Source: Agroathelia rolfsii (lineage: Eukaryota; Basidiomycota; Agaricomycetes; Amylocorticiales; Amylocorticiaceae). From it: a stretch of 64,000 nt of DNA. The position numbers and the translations under genes were made by a program. Positions 1 to 11,731 of this stretch are shown here, piece by piece. The DNA is taken from assembly GCA_018343915.1 (NCBI GenBank), contig JABRWF010000002.1, forward strand, positions 620,001 to 684,000, read 5' to 3'. How positions within the stretch are numbered: position 1 is the first letter of the stretch; each line of letters begins with the position of its first letter. The notes beneath the pieces are model-generated. The model was not told where the DNA came from. It saw only the letters and a list, made by a program, of their open reading frames with translations, and made no database searches.

Positions 1-1955
1 TTTGGATTGTCTGTGCCATTGATCCTCATTGTACAACTCCAGAACATGAAATTCTGTGGAGTCAAGTTGCCGCATGGGGATGGGATAAAGAGGTCATAGA
101 ATGGGCCGACTCCTTAGGCCCCTTTGACACGTCTCTCTGGAAGAGGGTCTGGAACCTCCTTGCGTCATATCTTGAAGGGGCTAGAATTAACGAGGTGAAA
201 GGCGGTGAGAATGAAAGAGCTACTGTACTTGAGCATATACGCCCAGCGTTTGCCGCTGGCATCCAAGCAGAGGTTTTATCTGCCTCGATAGAGGAACTGC
301 GCTCTTCTTTGGACGCTCTCAACGAGTCACCCGCTATCTCTCTGAATTCCCCCCAAAGCCCGGCATTGAAGACGCTCAAGACGCTTACTTACCACATTGA
401 TGTTATTAGTAGCAGTATCCGGCTTTGGCTCGCCTGTCTTCCACTACAAATAGACGGACACCTCCCTGAAGGTCCCCCTTTTACACTGCCGTTTGCTCAA
501 ATATCTCAGCTGGCAGCAGATCTAGTCTCCCATTCGTTATGGTCCTATATTGAATCGACTCCCGTACCGACGGTACTCGTGACACGTCGCTCCTTGACGA
601 ACTTCCTATCGGTATACCTTATCATGTCCCGAAGATTACCAGGAATTTCTGAAGATCTCTGGATGGCGCAGGCCTTATCCATACTTCCACGGTTGATCCC
701 CGGAGACGAAGCTATTGCATTGCATGCTATCAATTCGCTAATAGATTTTGTCACCCCTGTTCAAGCCGAGATTCACGGATGGAGGGTATCTCCCGAAATC
801 TGGCAAAGTGGCGGCCTCAAGTCTATTCGTTCGCTATTGGAGTATTCGGTGCGGGACGCGGATGGCCATGTTGTTGCCCCACGCATACCATCTCCTCAAT
901 CTGTCCAGAAGTCCACGACGCAGCGAACGTCAATACTTCAAGTATTGCCCGGATCAACAGAAAAGGGGCAACTTGTCAGCAGGCTACCTTTACCTCGTGA
1001 TTGGACTTTCTCCCCTATAGAGCATCTACTTCGTGCTGGTACATCGCGTGCACTAGTGACGACTTCACCATCCTCCGAACCTGAAACATCTGAAGTTGAA
1101 GTTGTGCGTGCATCTCTCTTGCTATCCAAAATCAGCTGGGAGGCACTTCGTCGATATGGCTTGTTATCGTTGGCTTTATCGAGAGAGGAGATCATCTTCG
1201 GATGCATGAAAGTCTTCATGCTCGAACACGATATCGCGAATAGCTCGCAAGAGACTTTCAGGGATAAGCACGTGCATGAGCTTATGAACGATCTATTGGC
1301 GCCGTTCTTATTCGGGAAGAATCTTGCATCTACTCATACCATGGATCTCGAAAAGCTTGCCGTGCGCTTCCTTGGTACGGCCACGCCGTTCTATCAATAC
1401 TATACGGATTTCGTGGCACTCTACGACTCTATCTCTTTCGCCGACCCCTTATTTGCTAAATTACTCCTGCCTCCGACCTCGCTGCGGTATCCAGTTGACT
1501 ATCGACGATATTTATGGAACGACTTCGGCCACACCATCAAAACGATACGCATACCTATAGAGGAAGTTTTGACAGACGACATATCCGAATATCTCTGGCC
1601 TCGGGAGGTTGATAACCAAATCTTGAGCGCTTATCTGCGGTCATTGCTCAAGGAGCGACCGCAGGGTTTCGTGCGATTCCAGGCGATACATCATGTTGCC
1701 TGTACGATATGGCCCGATCTTCACGGGTCCTTGGAAGAAGACGAACGAGCCGCCACGTTATTGAAAGCAATCGTGACACAGGGCGACACTGAGACAATCA
1801 AAGACATTGTTCTCTATCATCAAAGTGATGGAGGAATAGTCTTACCACCCGCATGCTTTGAGAATTTGGAAGCAAGAGCAGCTAAGTTAAAATGGCTGGA
1901 AAGCTTGGATGATAATTACTTGATCGACAGACTTAAGCGTTTACTGGAAGTTTGA
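1..1955 (+). CDS. RPAP1-like RNA polymerase II-associated protein, C-terminal part (5' partial)
   Basis: The frame is open from base 3 to the stop at 1953-1955 (about 650 residues), so the gene begins upstream of the window. No intron is needed in this part. The region around 1390-1560, with the segments PFYQYYTDFVALYDSISFAD, PLFAKLLLPP and YPVDYRRYLWNDF, resembles the C-terminal helical region of RPAP1 (yeast Rba50, plant MINIYO). That family links RNA polymerase II to its assembly and nuclear-import machinery. The N-terminal RPAP1 domains would lie outside the window. An AATAAA-like element lies about 20 bases after the stop. The assignment rests on recognising this conserved block; the rest is helix-rich and otherwise not diagnostic. 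Confidence 0.75.
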   Translation, partial: WIVCAIDPHCTTPEHEILWSQVAAWGWDKEVIEWADSLGPFDTSLWKRVWNLLASYLEGARINEVKGGENERATVLEHIRPAFAAGIQAEVLSASIEELRSSLDALNESPAISLNSPQSPALKTLKTLTYHIDVISSSIRLWLACLPLQIDGHLPEGPPFTLPFAQISQLAADLVSHSLWSYIESTPVPTVLVTRRSLTNFLSVYLIMSRRLPGISEDLWMAQALSILPRLIPGDEAIALHAINSLIDFVTPVQAEIHGWRVSPEIWQSGGLKSIRSLLEYSVRDADGHVVAPRIPSPQSVQKSTTQRTSILQVLPGSTEKGQLVSRLPLPRDWTFSPIEHLLRAGTSRALVTTSPSSEPETSEVEVVRASLLLSKISWEALRRYGLLSLALSREEIIFGCMKVFMLEHDIANSSQETFRDKHVHELMNDLLAPFLFGKNLASTHTMDLEKLAVRFLGTATPFYQYYTDFVALYDSISFADPLFAKLLLPPTSLRYPVDYRRYLWNDFGHTIKTIRIPIEEVLTDDISEYLWPREVDNQILSAYLRSLLKERPQGFVRFQAIHHVACTIWPDLHGSLEEDERAATLLKAIVTQGDTETIKDIVLYHQSDGGIVLPPACFENLEARAAKLKWLESLDDNYLIDRLKRLLEV

Positions 1956-3104
1956 AAATCGTGATGTAGAGAATAAAATATCTAAATGGACTGGTAAAGC
2001 TTGATTACATTTTGAGATGTTTATTTATCGTGATGTTTTGAATAAATCATGGTTAGTTTGACCAGAATATCAGTACATATGTTAATCCATGTATTCACGC
2101 GCGACGGCAACTCTGGCGCTCCAGCATAGAGTTTCGAACATGGCTGCACGACTATTTTTTTTAGTAATCTGTTACTATATAATTGTTATCTAGTGTCTGT
2201 AGTAGACTAAGAATAGTATATGAGAAAAGCGAGCCAGCCAGTAATAAAATAAAAGCAGGTATTATTACGCTTGTCGTTGTACTTGGACGCGGTACGCGGA
2301 CAAACGAATGAAATAAATACTACAAAAATTCGTAGCTACATGACTATGGTCACGCTGCACGTGACCGTCTCCATCACTCCCATCGAGGCATGGATTGCCT
2401 ATTGTAACATAGTATGGCAGGTCAGAGAATCTCTTATAATGTGCTGAGAATAAATCTCAATAATAAACTTCAACTCGCTCCAAAGTGGGTACGACAATTA
2501 ACATGCAATCCCGAAAACTCTAAATAAATGCAACGATTCCTTGCAGCATTGTTAGTATGACAACGTGACAACTTGTACGTAACTTGAGTTGCACAAGCGC
2601 AAGATTGCCCTAAGAGTTACCCGGGCCGTGACTCCGTGACTCGGTCCTCATGATCATGATATGCCATGTACATGTATCATGATCGTCACTTGTTCTTGCT
2701 GGCCTGATGCTATGCGTTGAACAGGTATATTCAATAACTCAGGCTGACACTGCCTTGAATCCTAATCGAGCCGCAGCTCGCCACTGGCTGCAGTGGATTA
2801 CTAGACAACTGAGCGGGAGGATGCCCGTAATGACGCGTTTCCGGCACGGCTTTAGCTCCCTTGGTCTTAACGCTTTGAAACGGTATGTTTCAGAGGCCAA
2901 TGCGGATAACTGACTAAACAAACTTGACTCGGACTTGGATTGCCAACAGGAACGGGTTTACTAAGTGATTACATTCATCATACTGAAAACCCGGTTTACG
3001 GCAATGAAAGTATTACTTAAGGGATCCGGGAAAATGTCATCAACAGCAATACCAGCCTTTCCTTCCATACATCTCATTTGCAAACGTTATCTATAGGTGC
3101 AGCT
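1956..3104. other. Intergenic, AT-rich, no gene seen
   Basis: About 1.15 kb between the RPAP1-like gene and the first SDR. The short open frames on both strands show no recognisable motif or plausible splicing. A 10-bp inverted repeat (2652-2661 with 2675-2684, 13-base loop) is present. The last part must contain the promoter of the SDR at 3105. Confidence 0.5.
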
Positions 3105-4136
3105 ATGTCTAAGACAGTTTATTTGATTTCTGGTGCAAACCGCGGCATAGGTATGTTTTCGGTTGACTAACAGTATACGATAAATTATAATATGATTTGA
3201 ATAGGGCTGGGATTCACGAAGATGCTTGTGAAACGTGATAATGCCATTGTTTTCGCAGGTGCTCGCGATTTGACCCGTGTGGCGGAGTTAGAAGCCCTCG
3301 CAAAGGAGTTTCCTGGAAAGCTTTATTTAGTAAAGCTGATTTCTGCGGATGAGGCTAGCAATAAGGCTGCCGCCGAGGAAATCAAAGCAAAGGTTGGAAG
3401 ACTGGACGTTGTCATCGCCAATGCAGGTCAGTTAAGGAGCGACAAGCTTAGACCGTAATACTACTTGTGCTGATTATTAGTATAAAGGCATCGCTAGATC
3501 TAAACCCACAGCACTCGAGACTCCGCAAGAGGATATGCGGGATCATTATGAGGTATGCTTTTGCGGAATAGGAGATTATGTACGAAGATTTGCACATCTA
3601 ATTGTCTGATATAGGTCAACGTCATTGGACCACTCGTACTATTCCAAGCGTCCTACCCTTTACTTAAAGCTAGTACTCCTGCACCTAAATTTGTAGTTAT
3701 ATCTTCTCGAGCAGGCAGTATTACTTTTGGAACATCCATTCCTGGTATTATGCTGTCTTATGGAGCATCCAAGGCTGCGGTAAATTATCTGGTACGGAAG
3801 CTGCACTTTGAGAACGATGGTCTTAGTAAGCATTCTTCTATATGTTCATCATTTAGGAATGCGGACTAATCGCATAAACCAGTTACGCTTCCCATATGCC
3901 CTGGTCCAGTAGACACAGATATGTGTAGGCATTCTTCGCTAAAAACTTAGAGGATCATAGAACTTACATTTATTGATGCAGTGGCTCCTTCCAAGGATCT
4001 CGATTTCTTCAAGGATATAAATATTACGCCTGTCGACGAGGCAGTGACCAAGTTACTTTCCATAATAGACACTGCCACGCGGTCTGCAGATGGTCCAACA
4101 CTCCACACGATTGAAGGAGATACGGCACCATGGTAG
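3105..4136 (+). CDS. Short-chain dehydrogenase/reductase (sniffer/norsolorinic-acid-reductase-like), copy 1
   Basis: Predicted exons are 3105-3150, 3205-3426, 3488-3552, 3615-3825, 3883-3924 and 3982-4136, giving 246 residues. The product has the SDR Rossmann fold signature: SGANRGIG at the N-terminus (nucleotide-binding glycine motif, interrupted by intron 1), NAG in the middle, a catalytic Ser in VVISSRAGS and the YGASK catalytic Tyr/Lys motif. PGPVDTDM follows the active site, as in carbonyl-reductase-like SDRs related to norsolorinic acid ketoreductase. It should be a cytosolic NAD(P)H-dependent oxidoreductase of unknown substrate. Exon 3 uses a weak AAG acceptor, chosen because the nearer TTAG acceptor would create a stop. 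The SDR at 5763 shares all five intron positions, so the two arose by tandem duplication. Confidence 0.85.
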
Positions 4137-5762
4137 ATATTTGAAACTGGCACAACCCGCCATACGCCTTTCCGTTTCTTATATCGACTTGAAATAGCGA
4201 TAGTTTGAGGTGCATTTATAAATATTTTTATTTTAGATGTTTACATGTTATATGGGACTTTAAGTTTCCGGATATTATGATATGCATATAAGGAGTCAAC
4301 CTATTTCTCCATTTTCACTATCAGGAATGCACTCTCAAAGTTGAGAGTGAACTGTCATAGGTGGAATCAGTCAACATTAATCAAGATAAACTTTGAAATA
4401 AAGCTTAACAGTCGTGACAATACTACACGGCATTTATTCACTAGTAGATATCGGGCCATTGACCAGCATCAGTACTTCTGTTTCTGAACATGCACCGTTA
4501 TGACCATGATGGCAATACGAGCCGCCACACGCTTTCAAACTTCAAGAGTGTGCTTAGTCGCGTCGGTACGGTCGTACTTGTTATCGTTAGCTATTACCCA
4601 ACCATACCGATGCATCTAGAGCCGCCGCAAACCGTCTTACACAAAATTAGCACGCGAACCGAAAATGACCTAGAATTCCACGCAGAAGGTGACATTGCAG
4701 CATGGTAAATATGTTAGTACTACTTTTGGTTTTAGTTAGATGACTCAGTATAAGTATTATATGTACTGAGCATGCTAGCCTCCCCAGGCAGCCGATAGTA
4801 CACACGTGATGATAGTCGATACATGTTCTAACTGAGCATGCAATCATTTCACGATTGCTCCCAGCGCGTGATAATTTACTACTGCTAGTAATATTGCTTA
4901 CGAATATCGCATCAATGCTCACATATAATATTACTACTAGTAGTATGGTTCTATGTAAAGGACCTTAAGCTTGCTGCTGTCGAATAGGTCACCGAAAATG
5001 ATATGTGCAATCCGCAGTTAAAGTTGCTTTAAATAGAACACCGCTGGTGGCTTTAAGTTACTTGGCGATCTGCACTGGCGTTCAAGACAATGATCATAAG
5101 CCACCCTGGCTAAACCCGTTGTTGAAAGGATGATATAATCACCATGCCAAGTAAAAATAGAAACACATAACACAAGTAACTACTTTGAGAGAGTGGTTGT
5201 GTCCCCGGCGGACTGCCAAGACAGCTACTCCAATGGCCTGCGGACAACATGCTTGCCGGCTTAGGTCTCAGGCTCCATGCTATGGCATAGCAATACTAGT
5301 ATGCATCAGTGATGAACTGGATGAAAGTTAGATGTGGAATTTGCGAAAATCTTTATTGCAAAGCAGAGGCTATACCATTAAGAACTGCCTTTTCGGTAAT
5401 TTTACATTACAAATATTCGCAGGCGCCTACATCTGGAATAACATGCATCGTGATCGAAACAATCGGTCCGTATTTGCCGGTTAGACATCGAGATTTGAGG
5501 ACTAAGGAGTAGAATTGCATCGAGCCTAGGGCACTAAGATCATTTCCGTGGCTGGAAATCATTACGTTTCTCATATAAATAAGACTCTTTCTCGGGCCTC
5601 AAGTTCAATCTCAAACCCTTGTAGTCATTTGTTCTCATCAAAGAGCGGGCTTTCACACCACAACAAATTTCGAGGCATCATAAACAACAGTCGCAGACAG
5701 CACCGTCAACCCGACGTCCACCATTAACTTCCATTTTATTATTGGCGCAATAATACGAAGTC
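4137..5762. other. Intergenic between SDR copies, with a possible SDR relic
   Basis: About 1.6 kb without an intact gene. A short open stretch near 4600-4708 may be the decayed end of a third SDR (separate entry). A 14-bp perfect palindrome lies at 4932-4945 (TACTACTAGTAGTA). A TATA-like ATATAAATA lies near 5573, about 190 bp before the ATG of SDR copy 2. Nothing else is supported. Confidence 0.45.
4598..4708 (+). pseudogene. Possible 3' relic of a third SDR
   Basis: The last codons before the stop at 4706-4708 read EFHAEGDIAAW-stop. The two intact SDRs end in TLHTIEGDTAPW-stop and VFRTVDGGMIPW-stop. Further upstream, PPQTVLHKIS can be laid over PVDEAVTKLLSIID. No Rossmann motif, NAG or YxxxK could be found upstream, so at most the C-terminal exon survives. 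The likeness is short and could be chance. Confidence 0.3.
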
Positions 5763-6818
5763 ATGTCGCCTACTGTGTATCTCATTTCTGGTTCGAATAG
5801 GGGATTAGGTAAGCGAATATTCCATTTATGAGCAACGATATGCATATGCTAACCTTTCCATCGTTGCTCGGCTTTTTATTTTTTATTTTTTCAGGATTGG
5901 GCCTTGTAAAACAACTTATAAAGCGCGATAATGTAGTCGTGTTTGCTGGTGTTCGCGATCTAGCTCGAGCTACCGGGCTCCAAGCGCTTACCAGAGAGAA
6001 CCCTGAAAAGCTCCATATGATAAAGTTGGTGTCTGCCGATGAGATCGGTAACAGGGCTGCTATCAAAGAAATTGAGCTGAGAGCCGGAAGATTGGACGTT
6101 GTTATAGCCAACGCAGGTAATGAGTTATCATATTTGAAGCATTTTCTGAGTTGAACGTTGGTAAAGCTATAGGAAAGCGCACGGGACCAGCTCTTGATTT
6201 ACCAGTTCAGGAAATGAGAAATCATTTTGAGGTGAGGAAAGAAATGTCCTGAAATTTGGCATATACCTGAGTATATATCATGTAAGGTCAATACAGTAGG
6301 TATACTAGCCCTCTTTTAGGCGTCCTACCCTCTGCTTAAAGCCAGTACCGCAATACCCAAATTCGTCATCATCTCATCCAGAGTGGGAAGCATTCCTATT
6401 GGAGCGGCAATCTCGGGTGGGTTTGCTTATAAGGCATCGAAGGCAGCCGTCAACTATCTTGCATGTCAGCTGCATTATGAGAATGACGGTCTAGGTGGGT
6501 GTAACCAGGTTAGCACGCTGCAGGAAACATTGCTGAACTTCATACGTCAGTTATTTTTCCTATATGTCCTGGAGCAGTGGACACAGACATGTGTAAGATA
6601 CCATCGCTTAGGTAATTTTTGACGGACTATGTTGGCTGATGTATTATCCAGTCGCGCCTTACAAGCACTCACATCCCCCAGAAGATATCGACATGATGAA
6701 TGATATCAGAGCGCCGGAAGAGGCTGCATCTGGGGTGCTTTCAATAATAGACGGAGCTACACGGCACGAGGACAGTCCGGTATTCCGTACGGTGGATGGA
6801 GGAATGATACCATGGTAA
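5763..6818 (+). CDS. Short-chain dehydrogenase/reductase, copy 2, with in-frame amber codon
   Basis: Exons 5763-5808, 5895-6116, 6173-6231, 6287-6494 (or 6320-6494), 6551-6592 and 6652-6818 mirror copy 1. The SDR motifs are present: SGSNRGLG, NAG, VIISSRVGS, YKASK and PGAVDTDM. Using the exon-4 acceptor that matches copy 1 puts a TAG at 6317-6319, exactly where copy 1 has CAA (Gln in LFQASYPLL). The sequence TTTTAG at this codon is itself a possible 3' splice site. Splicing there keeps the frame and deletes 11 residues of the helix after the NAG strand, giving 236 residues. The gene is therefore either a recent pseudogene or makes a shortened protein. The open frame is intact otherwise. Confidence 0.75.
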
Positions 6819-7856
6819 ATAGCTTCGCAATCAAATGTGTCATTGGCGTGAGCAGATAAATTAGGGTAAAAGCGACATGGGAATACAGCTTGTTTCCAAT
6901 GCGCTGCGAGCACGGAAATAGAGCAGAAAGTAGCTATAAGATATATCACAGTACTATGAAGATAAAGAGAGCGTTGAGACCATATTTAACCGAGAGTGGT
7001 TGAGGGAGGAGGGACGTTCCAGAGAGTAACATAGGGAAGGTACGCCGCTCCCAGTCCAAGTACACTCAGCCTAGAAGGATGATACCGTAAGATACCGGGA
7101 AACAGTTAAAACGTAACGGAAAAGGCTTACAAAAGCGCCATCCAAGGGCTTTGACCACTCTCCTTGGATCTCAGAGGATGCTGGTTAATAATGGTGTTGA
7201 TAGCCACTATGACAGCCGGCCACGCCAGGAATCTAGATCAAGGGTCTATAAATATTCAACAACTTCTTCAAAGTTACGCACTTATTCCTAGTGACCATAA
7301 TGAGACCTGAGAGAAACATGCTTGAAGTCGAGAGCGCTTCTACACAGACAAAGACAGTCAGGTAAATTCGGTATGAGTGCGATTGTAGTGGTTAAGAATC
7401 CGAACCAGAGGCATTCCAGGAGCTTTTCCATGTCGTAGGCAAAGTACGAGGGCTTACAGCCGAGGCATCCCTTGGGTCATTCTGCGACATTCTTGTGCTC
7501 GTAGTAGCGAGTTGCTTTAAGCTGGAGTGAAGCGTGAGTCCAAGTCGACCGTGACGTGCCTGGCAGACCTTTTGCTTCCGGTGATGCCATCATTCTCTGG
7601 CATGCGCACCACGCAAGGCAGCACAACCCCGCGACTTGGACATGTACCAGTAGCAGTACCGTTTCTGCGGTTGTCTGCACAGTGCATACAAAAGCATTAC
7701 TGCGCCGCGGCCTACCTGCATATAAATGAGGTGGCGGTCCTAACTGAGGCTGCGGAGTTTACTATATAAATTACACTAGGGACATTTGGTTTGTTGCTCC
7801 GCACTTCAAGTTGCCTTGATCTCGCTGCTAGTGACTACCCTGGGCCCAAATCGGAT
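6819..7856. other. Intergenic, no gene seen
   Basis: About 1 kb between SDR copy 2 and the F-box gene. Open frames around 7477-7769 on both strands overlap each other and show no domain. A TATA-like CTATAAATA lies near 7246 but no gene start is obvious after it. Confidence 0.45.
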
Positions 7857-9393
7857 ATGCACCAAGCACTACACATATATGATCTCGTGGAATACCTTTG
7901 TCGCTTTTGCCAATCTAGAAAAGACGTTTTAGCATTGGGTCTTAGCTGCAAACTGCTGCTAGATCCGGCGCTCGACAGGCTCTGGTCTGATCTTCCTGAC
8001 CTTGCATGTCTACTTCGATGTTTACCGCGGGAAGTCCTGACGATAAAGAAGAGCCCCATACCAAGCCTTTTTCATGGCCACGAAAAGCTCCTTGTGAGTA
8101 TAATATTCCCTTGCATTGACCTGAAAACTTACGGCTCAGTGATAGTACCTGACGCGTGCACCTAGCATGGATGAAGTCATTCGGTTGCGTTCTTACGCAT
8201 CCCGTGTAAGAAGAATAGAACATCCGACAAAAGGGGTCGACCTCTCCACCCTTCCGATGCTCTTACAGTCCTTGATCGATGGCACAGGCTCTGCCATTAT
8301 GTTCCCAAATCTTGACTACTTGAAGTGGAAACTTAGAAACAAGTTGGATCTATTATTACTTCCTGGATTTATATCCCCTTCGGTTCGTGAACTCACTCTA
8401 GCCATCGCACGTCGGGTAGACTCCGAATCCAGTAGCTCAATTGAGAACGGGTTAGCCTTGCTCATCGATGGACTTCCCAATCTTCAACTCCTCACCATTG
8501 ACTTGCTCGGGATGGACAAAGGGGTTTTGAGCGATGACGAGCTGAGAAAAATTTTCAGCTCGTTCTCATTGCGCAAAGTTAGATTACGGAAGGTTGGCAT
8601 TAGCCCGGACATATTTCGTCTCTTAGCATCAGAGGGTTTAGAAGCGCTCGACTTGTCTTTCCACGGTGTTCGCCATCCACTTGGCCCAGCTATAGAGACA
8701 GATCGCGAGGCTCTCGAAATGATGCTGGAGATTCTTGCTGCAAGCTTGCTTGGGGGCACTCTTCGTCATATTAATATAAGCATGGATGCCAGTTATTTTG
8801 GCACTCCTAACACGAGTGACGATTTTGATGTACCTGTTCTCGTATCTTTGGACCCACTCTTTCGATTTACCGATCTTACCTTCATTGACTTGAATGTGGC
8901 TTGGGTTAATCTTGAAGTCACGGATGCCATCGTTTGTCGACTTGCACAACAATCCCCTCGACTAACCACGCTGTGCCTGATGGCCTCTCATGCCGGAAAC
9001 AGCGACCCTACGACCGCTATCCAGAGTCGATACAAAACCTTGGGCGGAGTATCTTTTGATGGTCTTGCATTTCTTGCCATCTCCCTCCCGTTGCTGGAAC
9101 AGCTTCGCGTGCCCATCTCTTTGCCGCTTTTTCTCCCACCATCGGCCTCGCAAATCTTGAAAGAGTGCGAGGGTAACAAGAAATTCCCTTCTCTTCGCCA
9201 TATCCACGTGGGGTACTGTATCCTTCCCGATGCATACGAGGAGCCCATGCAGGCACTATTCAGAGACGTAAATCCGCTATGCCAGCTCGAGACATATGAG
9301 GCTAGTATCACCCGCTCATCTGCCCAAAGGACACTGTCCCCAGCGCTAGATTCTTGGCTCGGAGTTATTCGTAGGGATGTCACCCAGCCTTGA
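7857..9393 (+). CDS. F-box protein with leucine-rich C-terminal region
   Basis: Exons 7857-8093 and 8146-9393 give 494 residues. The acceptor at 8145 was chosen because it keeps the frame and yields YLTRAPSMDEVIRLRSYASR, a junction typical of mushroom F-box proteins; the later TAG at 8165 breaks the frame. Residues about 5-55 (IYDLVEYLCRF, ALGLSCKLLLDPALDRLWSD) form an F-box-like domain that would bind Skp1 of an SCF ubiquitin ligase. The rest has irregular leucine-rich segments (NLQLLTIDLLG, GLEALDLSFHG, RLTTLCLMASH) expected to bind the substrate. Such genes are highly multiplied in Agaricomycetes, so the substrate cannot be inferred. It converges on the seryl-tRNA synthetase gene with 139 bp between stops. 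Confidence 0.8.
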
Positions 9394-9532
9394 ACATGGT
9401 ATTCATAATTCTTTGGTATTTCTATACGACGATACATAACTCATAGGGCGCCAGAAACTATACCGATACAAGCTTTTATCTTCACAGTTGCGATGTAAAA
9501 TAATTCTGTAGTGATGAATATTAAATGCCCGG

Positions 9533-11301
9533 TTATGCCTGTTTCCTCTGCAAGCTCTTTGGCAGCTCTTTGACCCATGGTAAGAACTCACGACCTTGCA
9601 TGTATGGCCTGAGTACTTCCGGAATGCGTAGACCCTACAAAAAGTTCGGGTTTAGTTAGTTTTCAAGTATCCAATCTCATGATGGAAGAGGTACTTACAT
9701 CGGGGGTCTGATAGTTCTCGACGATACAGCAAAGCGCACGCTCGGTAGCGCACATTGTACCGTTCAACATGTGAACATACACCTTGCGCTGTTGGTCTTT
9801 CGACTTGATACCACATCTTACTTCAAGTCTTCTGCTCTCTGCAAAGTAGCGTCAATTTATGCAAGCTTCATCATTTAAATGATTACACGTACGATAGTCA
9901 GTGCAGTTTGAACACGAGACGAGCTCCTTGTGTGCGCCTTGGAAGGGGAACCACGCCTCGATATCATACTTCTGCGCGGCAGCCAGATTCAGTGCGCCCG
10001 AGACGATTGCCACGACGCGATACGGGATGCCAAGACTCTGGTAAAATGCCTCCGCATTCCCGACCATGATGTCAAACATCTCCCACGACTTCTCTGGCGC
10101 AGTGATGGCGAACTGCTCGACTTTCTCAAACTGGTGCACACGGAAAATGCCCCACATGTCGCGGCCCGCCGAGCCTGCCTCTTTACGGAAGCATGTCGAG
10201 TAGCCTGCATATTGAATAGGCAGCTGAGTCTCAGGCGACTCAAACCATTCGTCCGAGTGAAAAGCTGAGATGGGCTGTTCCGAAGTAGCAATCAAGTATT
10301 TGTCGTCTTCGCTCCCGGTAACCTGTAGGATATGTAATCAGCTTCACTAATCGCTCAAAGAAAATTAACAGGTACAAACCTTATATAATTCCTCATCAAA
10401 TTGATCAAGTTGGGCGGTCTTGGCCATAACATCTTTATTCATAAAGAATGGAGGCTGTATTTTCTTATAACCACGTTTGCGCAGGAAGTCCAAGGCGTAT
10501 GTAATTAGTGCTTGGTTCAGATCGATTCCATCATTGGTAAGGAAGTATCCTCGGTGGCCCGCGATCTTCGCACCTGCAACATTCAGGTTCAATCGGTTCC
10601 AATGATACGGAATTCTACAACCTTGAGCATACCTCTATCAAGATCCATGGCATCAAGACGAAGGAGAACTTCGTGGTGTGGCATAATATCCGTCTTTTTC
10701 TCAACTTGACCATTGGGCCCATCGGGATGCCATGTCCTAAGTGTCACGTTTTCGTCCTATATGTGGTGTGATCAGGAAAGACAAAATACTATACATTGAT
10801 ATCAGCACGTACTTCTGTTAAGCTAACCGGAACACTTTTTCCAACAATGTTGCCGACAGTCGAGGCTTTCGCACGCATCGTTATCTCATACTCCTTCGTT
10901 TCCTTTAGCTGATCTACGACTTTGCTATCGAGCTCTTTCTTCTTGGCAACGAGCTGCTCAGCATCTTCTTTTGCCTAAACAAACGCCAGGGCACATCATT
11001 AGTGTATAAGTAGCACATATACTGGATTACATACCTTCTTCTTTGCCGCAATCTCCTTCTGGACAGCGTTGATCTCTTTTCTCAGGGCGTTTGTATTGAA
11101 GTCCACTAATACAGACGACACATCTTGAGCATAGAATACCAGAAAACACACGGGGAAAGACGTACTTTTGACCCACTCTCCATACATCTTAATGACCTCG
11201 TCAACAAGCTCGACAGATTCGCCTCGTTTCTTCTGCGATTCTCGAATCTCGTCGGCATTGCCTCCCTTAGTATCGATAAAGTGCAGAACGTCGAGGGTCA
11301 T
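9533..11301 (-). CDS. SES1: Cytosolic seryl-tRNA synthetase
   Basis: Eight exons in reverse order: 11301-11166, 11105-11035, 10974-10813, 10756-10633, 10573-10380, 10322-9893, 9838-9699 and 9634-9533. All are in frame and give 452 residues, close to yeast Ses1 (462). The N-terminus [15 protein letters not shown] matches the start of the eukaryotic enzyme, followed by the long coiled-coil tRNA-binding arm ([15 protein letters not shown]). The class II catalytic core shows motif 2 ([20 protein letters not shown]) and motif 3 ([20 protein letters not shown]). It charges tRNA-Ser, and in many organisms tRNA-Sec, with serine in the cytosol. The ATG at 11301 begins the conserved N-terminus, so the start is secure. 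The gene is divergent from the small gene at 11732. Confidence 0.95.
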
Positions 11302-11731
11302 GGTTGTTTTGGTTCAAAAGGTGGTTGAAGTGTAAGGTGGGAAATAGGTGTCCTTTTCAGTTACTATGCAACCTTTTATGAGGCAGGAAGATGTAATATA
11401 GCAGTAACAAGGGTTGTGCAATCAAATCTGAGTCAATGAACTGTCAATTGATTTGAGCCGTGTTAATTCGTCTGATCACGTGGTATCGGAAGCATCCTGA
11501 TAAGATTTCTCAATTGGAGATTCAATGGAGAAAAGGCGGACATTCGAAGGTGGCCACGTTAGCGTGATGTCTCGTGATCAGTGCGTGATGCGTGACCATT
11601 AGCCGCATAGGGAAACTTGATTCACGAATACTATTGCCCTTGACTTGTCTCCCTAAATAGTAGGGCTCTGCTTGTCGAGACGCCCTGTTCTCTATCTACT
11701 CTGCGTACCCACTACACTCTCCTATTTAAGA
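11302..11731. promoter_or_regulatory. Divergent intergenic region between SES1 and the 11732 gene
   Basis: This 430-bp region lies between two divergent start codons and must contain both promoters. The short repeated words GTGATGT, CGTGATC and GCGTGATGCGTGAC occur around 11560-11600. No clear TATA box was seen. The exact elements cannot be assigned by eye. Confidence 0.4.

Noticed and set aside
2652..2684. 10-bp inverted repeat as a possible terminator or element
   Set aside because: Rho-independent terminators do not apply to fungal nuclear genes, and the stem is too short for a mobile element.
8988..9437. 149-codon minus-strand frame
   Set aside because: Antisense to the F-box exon and overlaps the 3' end of the tRNA synthetase region; no motif.
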